A DNA stretch of 64,000 nucleotides from assembly GCA_026126305.1 (NCBI GenBank), contig JAHCJI010000004.1, positions 124,001 through 188,000 of the forward strand. Reading direction: 5' to 3'. Below the pieces are notes generated by a model that was not told where the DNA came from, made no database searches, and saw only the letters and a program-made list of their open reading frames with translations. Origin of the DNA: Phycisphaeraceae bacterium. GTDB lineage: Bacteria > Planctomycetota > Phycisphaerae > Phycisphaerales > UBA1924. Made by a program: the position numbers and the translations under genes. Shown piece by piece: positions 35,431-42,511 of this stretch (positions are counted from its first letter, which is position 1; every line of letters starts with the position of its first letter).

Positions 35431-37113
35431 TCACGATCCCGCCACGAGCACCTCGCTGGCCAGACCGTGCCTGGCACGCTCGAGTTCAAGCAGGTCGGCG
35501 ACCACCGCTTCGGCCGTCGGCCAGCGGCCCGCGCCACGGCCCCGGACGACATGCGCACGGCCCTCGTGGTCGAAGACCTCCGCCGCGTTCCATTCGCCCG
35601 GCACGTCGTGCAGCGGGTCGCCCGGCTCGACGGCCTCGAGGGCCACGGTCAGGGTGCCGTCCCGGTCGAGGGTGGCCACCTGTCTGAGGCACCGGCCCAG
35701 AGGGGCCAGACGAATGTCGGCACGGCGGATGTCCGAGCGCGATTCCTCGATACCCAGGTGCAAGGCCAGCACACGCAGCTTGTCCAACGCGTCGCGGCCG
35801 TCGAGGTCTCTCGATGGATCGGCCTCGGCCAGGCCCAGGCGTCGCGCTTCGCTCAGGGCGGCTTCGTGCGTGCAACCCCGGGCCAGACGCGACAAGATGA
35901 AGTTGGCCGTGCCGTTGAGCACGCCCCGCACGCGGCACGCCCCGATTCGCACGGCCGCTTCGAGCACCGCCGCGCCGCCGCCCACCGAGGCCGAGGCAAG
36001 CAGCCGTCGATCGCACGCACGGGCCAGGGCGAACAGCTCGGCTCCGTGCTCTGCAAGGACCGCCTTGTTGGCCGTGACCACGTGCGAGCCGGCTTGCAGG
36101 GCCGCCCCGATGGCAAGCCGGGCGGACTCGACTCCGCCGATGGCCTCGACGACGATGTCGGCCCCGCAACGGGCCGCCTCGACCGGGTTGTCCGAGATCG
36201 TGCGCACGCCGTGTTGCTCAAGCGTTGGCGCGTGCCCATGGATATCTCGCACCGCCGCGGCCATGACATCAAAACGCTCGGGCAACTGGCCGAGCAAGTC
36301 CAGGACGCCACCACCCACGACGCCCACGCCCAGCAGCGCGACGCGCAGCGGCGGCTGGCCCACGTGGACGTTACCAAGCACCGTGGGTGCATCGTCCACG
36401 CGCGTGGCACCCGCCGCGTTGATGGCGCCAACCTCGAATGCCAGGCCACGCTGTTGCGCGAATCGAACGGCCTTGTGCTGGACGATCGAGCCGTCCAGCC
36501 GCAGCACGTCGGCGTAGTTGGCCGACTCGTAGCGTCGAGGGGGCGGGCCCTGGCGCGCCGGGTCGCGCTCGTAGAGCCCGTCCACGTCCTTGACCAGGCG
36601 ACATCGTTCGGCGTCTAGCCCGTGAGCAAGGACGAGCGCGGTCAGGTCGCTGCCCCCGCGCCCGAGCGTGACGGCGCGTCCCTGCTGGTCGAGCGCGAAG
36701 AAGCCCGGCACCACCACCACGCCGCATCGCTCGAGCGAGCCCAGCACGTAGTGCGCATCGAAGCCCGTCGGCTGGGCGTCGAGCGCCGGCCCGGCGGCGC
36801 GCAGGCGGATGGCCGCCGGATCGAGCAATGTCGCACGCAGGCCCACGCGATCGAGGCACGCAACCAGCTTGGCCGCGCTCTCGCGCTCGCCGCACGAAAG
36901 GATGGCCGCCGTCGCGAACGTGTCGGCCTCGATCCCATCGCCGCGGCACGAGGCCAGCAGGGCATCGGTCCGCCCGGCGAAGGCCGACACCACGGCCACG
37001 ACGTGCCAGCCCTCGCGACGCCAGCGGTAGACCTCGTGGGCGGCGATGCGGAGCCGACGCTCGTCGGTCAGCACCGAGCCCCCGAACTTCAGCACGATCA
37101 CACGCCCGCGCAT
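35431..37113 (-). CDS. Bifunctional aspartokinase-homoserine dehydrogenase without ACT domains
   Basis: A 560-residue fusion. Residues 1 to about 250: aspartokinase (VIVLKFGGSVL, TLGRGGSDLTALVLAHGL, KDVDGLYERDP). Residues about 262-560: homoserine dehydrogenase (RVALLGVGVVGGGVLDLL NADP motif, VTANKAVLAEHG, LLASASVGGGAAVLEA, GVLNGTANFILSRL, GLAEADPSRDLDGRDALDKL). E. coli ThrA has 820 residues because ACT domains lie between the two catalytic parts. Here the kinase passes directly into the dehydrogenase and no ACT fold is visible, so threonine or lysine feedback is predicted to be absent. Its start overlaps the upstream metB-like stop by 16 nt, and the SAM riboswitch upstream would control both. 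Confidence 0.88.
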   Translation of the reverse strand: MRGRVIVLKFGGSVLTDERRLRIAAHEVYRWRREGWHVVAVVSAFAGRTDALLASCRGDGIEADTFATAAILSCGERESAAKLVACLDRVGLRATLLDPAAIRLRAAGPALDAQPTGFDAHYVLGSLERCGVVVVPGFFALDQQGRAVTLGRGGSDLTALVLAHGLDAERCRLVKDVDGLYERDPARQGPPPRRYESANYADVLRLDGSIVQHKAVRFAQQRGLAFEVGAINAAGATRVDDAPTVLGNVHVGQPPLRVALLGVGVVGGGVLDLLGQLPERFDVMAAAVRDIHGHAPTLEQHGVRTISDNPVEAARCGADIVVEAIGGVESARLAIGAALQAGSHVVTANKAVLAEHGAELFALARACDRRLLASASVGGGAAVLEAAVRIGACRVRGVLNGTANFILSRLARGCTHEAALSEARRLGLAEADPSRDLDGRDALDKLRVLALHLGIEESRSDIRRADIRLAPLGRCLRQVATLDRDGTLTVALEAVEPGDPLHDVPGEWNAAEVFDHEGRAHVVRGRGAGRWPTAEAVVADLLELERARHGLASEVLVAGS

Positions 37114-38336
37114 GCGGCCACCTCCCGGCTCTCGTGGCGTGCCGTCGCGCGATCGATCGCACGCTCCAGATCGGCGATGATCGCCCCGGCAGGCTCCAGA
37201 CCCACGCTCAACCGCAGCAGCCCGTCGGCGATGCCGCACGAGCGCCGCTGCTCGGCGGGCACGTCGGCGTGAGTCATGGTGGCCGGGTGGGTGATGAGCG
37301 TCTCGACCGAGCCCACGTGCTCGACGAGCGTACACAGGCTCAGGGCCTCGGCCACGCGCCGCGCCGCCTCGACGCCCCCGCGCACCTCGAAACTCAGCAC
37401 CGCGCCGTGGACAGGCTTCGTGCCGCCGAGCACGGGCGTGTGCTGACGCTCGGCAAGCTCACGGGATGCGTCGGTGGCCAGGCCGGGATAGTTCACCACC
37501 TCGATGGACGAATGCTCGGCGAGCCAGCGCGCGATGGTGTGGGCCGTCTCGCTCTGGCGGGCCAGCCGCAGGGGCAGGGTCTTGAGCCCGTTGATGGTCG
37601 CCCACGCGTTGAAGGGCGTCTGGATGGCACCGGTACACTTGCGGATGAAGCCGATGCGGTCGAGCAAGGCTTGGTCGCGTGAGACCAGCGCCCCGCCCAG
37701 CGCCAGCGAGTGCCCGTCGATGAACTTGGTGGTCGAGTAGACCGACACGTCGGCGCCCAGGTCCAGCGGCTGCTGGAGCACGGCGGTCTGGAAGGTGTTG
37801 TCCACCGCCAACAGCGCGTCGGCCTCGCGGGCGATGGCGGCGATGCCGCGGATGTCGCTGACCTCCAGCACAGGGTTGCTGGGCGTCTCGACGAAGATCA
37901 GCCGCGTGTTGCCGCGTACCGCTCGACGCACGTCCTGCACGTCGGTCGTATCCACAAACGTTGCCTCGATGCCCAAGGCGGGCAGCACCTCTCGAAGCAG
38001 CCGCACCGTGCCGCCGTAGACCGACCGGCCGCACACCACGTGGTCTCCCGCCTTGAGCACGGCCAGGAACAGGGCCGTCTCGGCGGCCAGGCCAGTGGCA
38101 AAGCACCGGGCGGGCGGGGCGTTCTCCAGTTGCCCAAGGGCGTCCTCGAGCACCGCGACGGTCGGGTTGCTGACGCGTGAGTACTGGTGCGTCGGGTTGC
38201 TACCCACGCCCGATCGGCAGAAGGTGGTGCTCTGCACTATGGGCGTGGTCAGGGCCTGCCCATCTCCCGAACCCCGGCCGATGCTCGGGCAGAATGCTGA
38301 TGGATCCGTGAACTCGATTGGCGCGAAGTGTCCCAT
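37098..38336 (-). CDS. Cystathionine gamma-synthase / O-acetylhomoserine sulfhydrylase family enzyme
   Basis: A 412-residue PLP enzyme of the trans-sulfuration family: TTPIVQSTTFCRSG, YSRVSNPTVAVLEDALGQLE, CFATGLAAETALFLAVLKAGDHVV, LIFVETPSNPVLEVSDI, AVDNTFQTAVLQQPLDLGADVSVYSTTKFIDGHSLALGG (Schiff-base Lys in TTKF), TLVEHVGSVETLITHPATMTHA and LRLSVGLEP. It would add cysteine or sulfide to an activated homoserine, feeding methionine synthesis. Which of the three related activities applies cannot be settled from motifs. The SAM riboswitch in its leader and the homoserine dehydrogenase fusion downstream support the methionine branch. ATG at 38336, directly preceded by an 8-bp hairpin. Confidence 0.85.
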   Translation of the reverse strand: MGHFAPIEFTDPSAFCPSIGRGSGDGQALTTPIVQSTTFCRSGVGSNPTHQYSRVSNPTVAVLEDALGQLENAPPARCFATGLAAETALFLAVLKAGDHVVCGRSVYGGTVRLLREVLPALGIEATFVDTTDVQDVRRAVRGNTRLIFVETPSNPVLEVSDIRGIAAIAREADALLAVDNTFQTAVLQQPLDLGADVSVYSTTKFIDGHSLALGGALVSRDQALLDRIGFIRKCTGAIQTPFNAWATINGLKTLPLRLARQSETAHTIARWLAEHSSIEVVNYPGLATDASRELAERQHTPVLGGTKPVHGAVLSFEVRGGVEAARRVAEALSLCTLVEHVGSVETLITHPATMTHADVPAEQRRSCGIADGLLRLSVGLEPAGAIIADLERAIDRATARHESREVAACAGV

Positions 38337-38356
38337 GCTGTGAACCCTTTCACAGC
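38337..38356 (-). promoter_or_regulatory. Ribosome-site hairpin immediately before the metB-like start codon
   Basis: Read on the minus strand: GCTGTGAA, loop AGGG, TTCACAGC, then the ATG. All eight pairs match. AAAGGG, the likely Shine-Dalgarno, spans the end of the 5' arm and the loop, so folding would hide it. This suggests translational control as output of the riboswitch about 90 nt upstream. Confidence 0.6.
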
Positions 38357-38443
38357 ATCGAGAGCTTCCAGTGCTGGCGTGGACGGCGGCGAACGTCGCC
38401 GCTGGTTTGCCGAGTGCCGCCCGCAGGGGCTGTGGCCTCGACC

Positions 38444-38547
38444 GCATCGCTCCCCACGCCGGGGCTGACCTCGGCACCGTGGCGTGGTGGTGACACCCGC
38501 TCGGTTGCCGCCCGGGACCTTGTGAGGCATCCCGGGACTCTTGATGC
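38444..38547 (-). ncRNA. SAM riboswitch, S-box class (SAM-I/IV-like, shortened P2)
   Basis: Read 5' to 3' on the minus strand from 38547 to 38444. P1 GCATC (38547-38543) pairs with GATGC (38448-38444) and is followed by the invariant AAGAG. P2 is CCCGGGA paired with TCCCGGG, with loop TGCCTCACAAGG. Next come CGGCAACC, a P3 stem, GGTGCC, and P4 (CCCC/GGGG), then P1'. The loop CCTC can pair with GAGG after GGTGCC, the expected pseudoknot. P2 is shorter than in classic S-boxes and lacks an obvious kink-turn, as in the SAM-I/IV variants. It lies in the leader of the metB-like and aspartokinase-homoserine dehydrogenase genes. A second copy of GATGC downstream (38359-38355) could compete with P1. 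Confidence 0.8.
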
Positions 38548-38810
38548 ATATCGCTCAGAGCATAGCGGCCCATTGCGGGCGGTCAAGTGTCGGGCCCCAA
38601 CGGCATTTCTCACGGGGCTTTCACGCGGCCTTGACGCATAGGACGCCCCAGTCGATTACAAATACGGCGCTTCGGAGTTGGCCAATAACCGGCGTCCGGC
38701 GTGCGTGATACGGCCTTTCCGCATGGGGCCGTCGATCGCCGCCGGACGCCGCTCTTGGTATCGCAAGCCCCGGCACCGACATACCATGACGCAGCGAAGG
38801 AGGCCCTCCC

Positions 38811-40199
38811 ATGCCCGTGTCCTGTCGAGGTTTGTTTCGATCGGCTCTGGTGGGTGTTCTTTGGGTCAATATGACAGTCGCGGTTGCGCAAGATGCCGAC
38901 AGCCCGCCCCCGACGGGGACGGAGTTGCTTCGAGCGTCCGATCAAGCCCTGCGCAACGCCCGTGGCCTTGCCTTTACCGTGCGACGAGAAGGATCGGGCG
39001 CTCAGGCCACGCGTGAACCTGCGACCACCGCCCGCGTTGTGTTGTGGCGTCACGACGACGCCGACCGCGCGGGACTGACCAACCGTGCAGGGAAGCCCCA
39101 GTGGAGCGTCGCGGCGTTCGGGCTCATTGCCAGCCCAGATGGACAGGATGAGCCCTTTCCCTTTGCCTACACTCTCGACTCTTCCCAAGCCCACTTCGCG
39201 GACACGATAAAACTCGCACGCGTCGAGGCCGAATCGGCATACGCGGGCAACCTGCTGACCGACAGCGGTGCCTGGTCGGCCCTCCAGTGGCTCAGCGACT
39301 GGGAAACGCTCGTGGGCCGGCCCATCGTCGATGGAGCGCCACGGGTGCCACCGAGATTCGATGGCCACGTGCTCGTGGGCGAAGACGCCACCCGGGCCGT
39401 GTATGTCGACCTGACCGAGTTCCCCGGCACTTCCGCATTCGGCGCGTGGTGGTACCTGGGCGTCGCCGACGGCCTGCCCCGCCGCCTCGAACTTGTCTAT
39501 TACGACGTACGCACGGCCGACAACCAGAGCGTGGGCGACGGCATCAGCCGCCTGACCATCGGCCCGATACGCCGACTTGAGAGCGTCCAGCAGGTTGCCC
39601 ATGCGGTGCGCCAAGCCGCCGGATTGCACGACGAGACCAACTGGCTCGACGCGGGCGACCCAACGCTGGTCGAGTTGCTCGATGAAGAGGCCCCGTTTAC
39701 ATTGCCCGAGCCACGTGGCTATCGCACGCTGGCCTACGAGCCTCCACAGCCCGCCCGCACGGCCCGGGCCCCGCAGGCCCCGCCCTTGAACATCCCCGCG
39801 CCCGACTTCACCCTCAAGGACCCCCAAGGCAACGAGCACACCCTCAGCCAGTACCGCGGCAAGGTCGTCATCCTCGACTTCTGGGCCACCTGGTGTGGTC
39901 CGTGCCTGATGGTGATGCCCGAACTCAACACCATCCACCAGAAGTACAAGGACCAGGGCGTCGCGGTCATCGGCATCAACGCATGGGAGAACGGCGACCC
40001 GGCCGGCCTCATGAGGGCCCGCGGCTGGGACTACCTGCTGCTGCTCCAGGGCGACAAGGTCGCCAGCGACTACCAGGTCACGGGCATTCCCACGATGGTG
40101 GTCATCGATCCCAACGGCATGATCGTGCAGCGCAAGGTCGGGGCGGCCCAAGGCCTGACCGCGCAACTGGAGGCCGCCATCGAGAGTGCCCGCCGGTAG
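38811..40199 (+). CDS. Thioredoxin-fold (TlpA-like) protein with large N-terminal domain
   Basis: A 462-residue exported protein: signal peptide FRSALVGVLWVNMTVAVAQ, a ~290-residue N-terminal domain of unknown function (similar in layout to planctomycete DUF2092/outer-membrane-lipoprotein-like domains: QALRNARGLAFTVRREG...), then a C-terminal thioredoxin/TlpA domain (APDFTLKDPQGNEHTLSQYRGKVVILDFWATWCGPCLMVMPELNTI) with the redox WCGPC motif and cis-Pro region VTGIPTMVVIDPNG. It would reduce or exchange disulfides in the periplasm, perhaps sensing or transporting a bound lipid or ligand through the N-domain. ATG at 38811. Confidence 0.82.
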   Translation: MPVSCRGLFRSALVGVLWVNMTVAVAQDADSPPPTGTELLRASDQALRNARGLAFTVRREGSGAQATREPATTARVVLWRHDDADRAGLTNRAGKPQWSVAAFGLIASPDGQDEPFPFAYTLDSSQAHFADTIKLARVEAESAYAGNLLTDSGAWSALQWLSDWETLVGRPIVDGAPRVPPRFDGHVLVGEDATRAVYVDLTEFPGTSAFGAWWYLGVADGLPRRLELVYYDVRTADNQSVGDGISRLTIGPIRRLESVQQVAHAVRQAAGLHDETNWLDAGDPTLVELLDEEAPFTLPEPRGYRTLAYEPPQPARTARAPQAPPLNIPAPDFTLKDPQGNEHTLSQYRGKVVILDFWATWCGPCLMVMPELNTIHQKYKDQGVAVIGINAWENGDPAGLMRARGWDYLLLLQGDKVASDYQVTGIPTMVVIDPNGMIVQRKVGAAQGLTAQLEAAIESARR

Positions 40200-40226
40200 T
40201 TCAGGGCACATCGCACGCCTCGCTTT

Positions 40227-40811
40227 TCAGAGTTTGCGATACTTGTCGATGGCGTCGCGAACGCCGTGGGGATTGCGTACGTCCTTCATGGCCACCTCCA
40301 CGCCCGCGTGCCCGGCGCTGGAGATCTCGATCTGTCCCACATTGAAGACGCGGTCGACGAAGCTCTGCTTCACGGCGATGTTGCGGATGTTGTCGTGCAA
40401 GACCTCGCTGGTGGCGCGGCTGAACAGGCCATGGCTCTCGACGGTGCGTTTGGTGGTGACCTCCAATGACGCGCTGAGGGTCTTGAGGTACCACACGCCC
40501 ATGATCGTCGCGCCCGTCAGGAACATCAGCAGGCACACGACCAGCCAGAAGGTGTCGGCTGGCCACAGGGGCTCCTTGCGAAACGCCGCCACCAGGGCCA
40601 GCACGCCCGCGGCGGCCATCAGCAACGCCAGGCCCATGTAGGAAAAAGGCCGGGCCCGAAACATGCAAGGCCGCAACTTGAGCACCCGCACCTCAGGCCC
40701 GAACTCGCTGGGCAGCCCCGCCGCCGCGGCCCGGTCGACACGCGTGGGGGTTGTGGCTGGCATGGGGGCATCGGCCTTCGGAGTTTCTGTCTTTGGCGTT
40801 GCCTCGTCCAT
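40227..40811 (-). CDS. PH-domain membrane protein (YdbS-like)
   Basis: A 194-residue protein: disordered N-terminal tail rich in Thr/Pro/Ala (ATPKTETPKADAPMPATTPT), two transmembrane helices (PFSYMGLALLMAAAGVLALVAAF and DTFWLVVCLLMFLTGATIMGVWYL), then a bacterial PH domain (SLEVTTKRTVESHGLFSRATSEVLHDNIRNIAVKQSFVDRVFNVGQIEISS). The LxNIRNIxVxQSxxxRxFxxGxIxI run is diagnostic. Function of the family is unknown. Convergent with the thioredoxin-like gene. Confidence 0.75.
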   Translation of the reverse strand: MDEATPKTETPKADAPMPATTPTRVDRAAAAGLPSEFGPEVRVLKLRPCMFRARPFSYMGLALLMAAAGVLALVAAFRKEPLWPADTFWLVVCLLMFLTGATIMGVWYLKTLSASLEVTTKRTVESHGLFSRATSEVLHDNIRNIAVKQSFVDRVFNVGQIEISSAGHAGVEVAMKDVRNPHGVRDAIDKYRKL

Positions 40812-40892
40812 CGTGCCCCCTCCTTCAACGATTCGGGCAGTGTAGGGGTCCTTGCGAGTTCGAGTCTGCTTGTGGGACTGCCTGGTGACGGA

Positions 40893-41957
40893 TCAGAACT
40901 GCTTTAAGAAGCGCAGGTCGTTCTCGAACAACATACGGATGTCCGGGATGCCGTACTTGCCCATCGCCAGACGTTCGATGCCAAAGCCCCAGGCAAAACC
41001 ACTCCAGCGCTCCGGGTCGATGCCGCAGGCGATCAGCACGTTGGGATCGACCATGCCGCAGCCGCCCAGTTCGATCCACCGCGGAGCCTCGCCGGGCCGC
41101 AGGGCGATCATCATGTCGAACTCGGCGCTGGGCTCGGTGAAGGGGAAGAAGCTGGGCCGCAGGCGGATCTGGGCCCCTTTCCCGAAGTAGGCCTCGGCGA
41201 ACTGGAGCAGCGTGGTCTTGAGGTCGACCATCGACACGCCCTCGTCGACGTACAGCCCTTCGAGCTGGTGGAACATGAACGAGTGCGTCGCGTCCACCGT
41301 GTCGGGCCGGTACACCCGGCCGGGGGAGATCACCTTGATGGGCGGGCCCCAACCCTCACGCACGGCCCGTTCCATCGTGCGGATCTGCACCGTGGAGGTC
41401 TGGCTTCGCAGCATCCGGGGCCGCCGGGTCGTGGCAGGGTTGTCCACATAAAAGTTGTCGATGGGGTCGCGGGCGGGGTGGTCGGCGGGGATGTTGAGCT
41501 TGGCGAAGTTGTGCTCGTCGTCCTCCAGTTCGGGGCCATCTGCCACGGCAAAGCCCAGGCGGGCGCACACTTCCACCAGTTCGGCCCGCACCTGCATGAG
41601 GATGTGCCGCCGCCCCAGCGCGTGGGCCTCGTGCAGGCCCGGCTCGGTCAGGTCCAGCACGAACCCGCCACGATCCGCCCCCCCACTGCCTTGCACGGCC
41701 GACCGGCGCTGCTCGTAGGCCTCTTCGAGGGCCGATTTGACGGCATTCGCCCGGGCTCCGGCGGCGGGCTTGGCCTCTTTGGGCACATCCTTCATGGCGG
41801 CCATGGCTGCCTTGAGCGAGCCCTTGCTGCCCAAGTAGGCCACGCGCCAGGTTTCGAGCCCGGCAACATCGCCCACCTGCTGGATGTCGTCCAAGCCCCG
41901 ACCCAAGAGTTCGTCGAGGCTGGCAAGGAAGTCGGCTTCGGGCGCTGGCTGGCTCAT
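40893..41957 (-). CDS. pheS: Phenylalanyl-tRNA synthetase alpha subunit
   Basis: A 354-residue class II synthetase subunit. Motif 2 region HSFMFHQLEGLYVDEG and the motif 3 GFAWGFGIERLAMGKYGIPDIRMLFENDLRFLKQF end are clear, plus the PheS HPARDPIDNFYV and RSQTSTVQIRTM blocks. The N-terminal coiled coil (LGSKGSLKAAMAAMKDVPKEAKPAAGARANAVK) binds tRNA. ATG 41957 is chosen; the frame stays open to 42221 without homology. pheT is not adjacent on either side, although in most bacteria it follows pheS directly. Confidence 0.93.
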   Translation of the reverse strand: MSQPAPEADFLASLDELLGRGLDDIQQVGDVAGLETWRVAYLGSKGSLKAAMAAMKDVPKEAKPAAGARANAVKSALEEAYEQRRSAVQGSGGADRGGFVLDLTEPGLHEAHALGRRHILMQVRAELVEVCARLGFAVADGPELEDDEHNFAKLNIPADHPARDPIDNFYVDNPATTRRPRMLRSQTSTVQIRTMERAVREGWGPPIKVISPGRVYRPDTVDATHSFMFHQLEGLYVDEGVSMVDLKTTLLQFAEAYFGKGAQIRLRPSFFPFTEPSAEFDMMIALRPGEAPRWIELGGCGMVDPNVLIACGIDPERWSGFAWGFGIERLAMGKYGIPDIRMLFENDLRFLKQF

Positions 41958-42511
41958 GTCGGCAGGGTAGGTCGCGGGGGAGGACGGTAAATCGCGGGAA
42001 GGGAACCGCTCAAGTACCAAGCACGGCCCCATGAACCGCGATCGGGGCCACCAGATTTCGAGCTCCGTGCAACCGAGATCGCCCCAGCCCACGTTCAACG
42101 CCAGGTGTCGGCGGCCTGCGTCTTCCGAGGTCGGCAGTACGGGCTGGAGCCCATCGGCCAGTGGTTCCCTGTGGCCTGAGGCTCGTGGCCATTGGCTGAT
42201 GCTCTCTTCCAAATGCCTCATGGGATTTCTGGCCCTGTCCCAACTCCCATGGCCGGGCCTTCGCGGTCGTCACGACTCTCGCGCTCGGACGCCCCCCTAT
42301 GTTCCTTGCGGGCTTCCCCCCGTCGCACGGCGGGCATCGGAAAGTACGCCCCGGACGCTCGCCCGGAGGGGCTTTGGCTTCAATAATGGGGTTGGAAGCG
42401 GGCATTGGGCATCAAGCATCGGGCACCGCGTCCGGAAGTCCCGGCCTGTGGCCCGTTCTTCCCAAAGCCCCGAGCCCGATGACCAATGCCGTGACGAAGG
42501 AGCAGATACCC
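41958..42511. other. Non-coding spacer between pheS and the acyl-CoA dehydrogenase gene
   Basis: 554 nt. Long open frames on both strands have no conserved motif and look like artefacts of high GC. The right-hand end holds the hairpin repeat listed at 42401-42490. No tRNA or other RNA was seen. Confidence 0.6.
42401..42490. repeat. Dispersed GGCATT-type hairpin element, copy 1
   Basis: Left arm 42401-42424 (begins GGCATTGGGCATC, ends GCATCGGGC) pairs with right arm 42474-42490 (GCCCGATG then CCAATGCC) across about 50 nt. The left flank (GGGCA...TCCGGAAG) matches copy 2 at 47419. The element ends 21 nt before the acyl-CoA dehydrogenase start codon. Confidence 0.6.

Noticed and set aside
32476..36618. 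1380-codon plus-strand open frame across the Fn3 gene B, ABC-F and homoserine dehydrogenase genes
   Set aside because: It covers several well-supported genes on both strands, is Arg/His/Gly-rich and has no domain. It results from low stop-codon frequency at high GC.
42031..42405. Possible small gene in the pheS-acyl-CoA dehydrogenase spacer
   Set aside because: Frames on both strands lack motifs, ribosome sites and amphipathic patterns.
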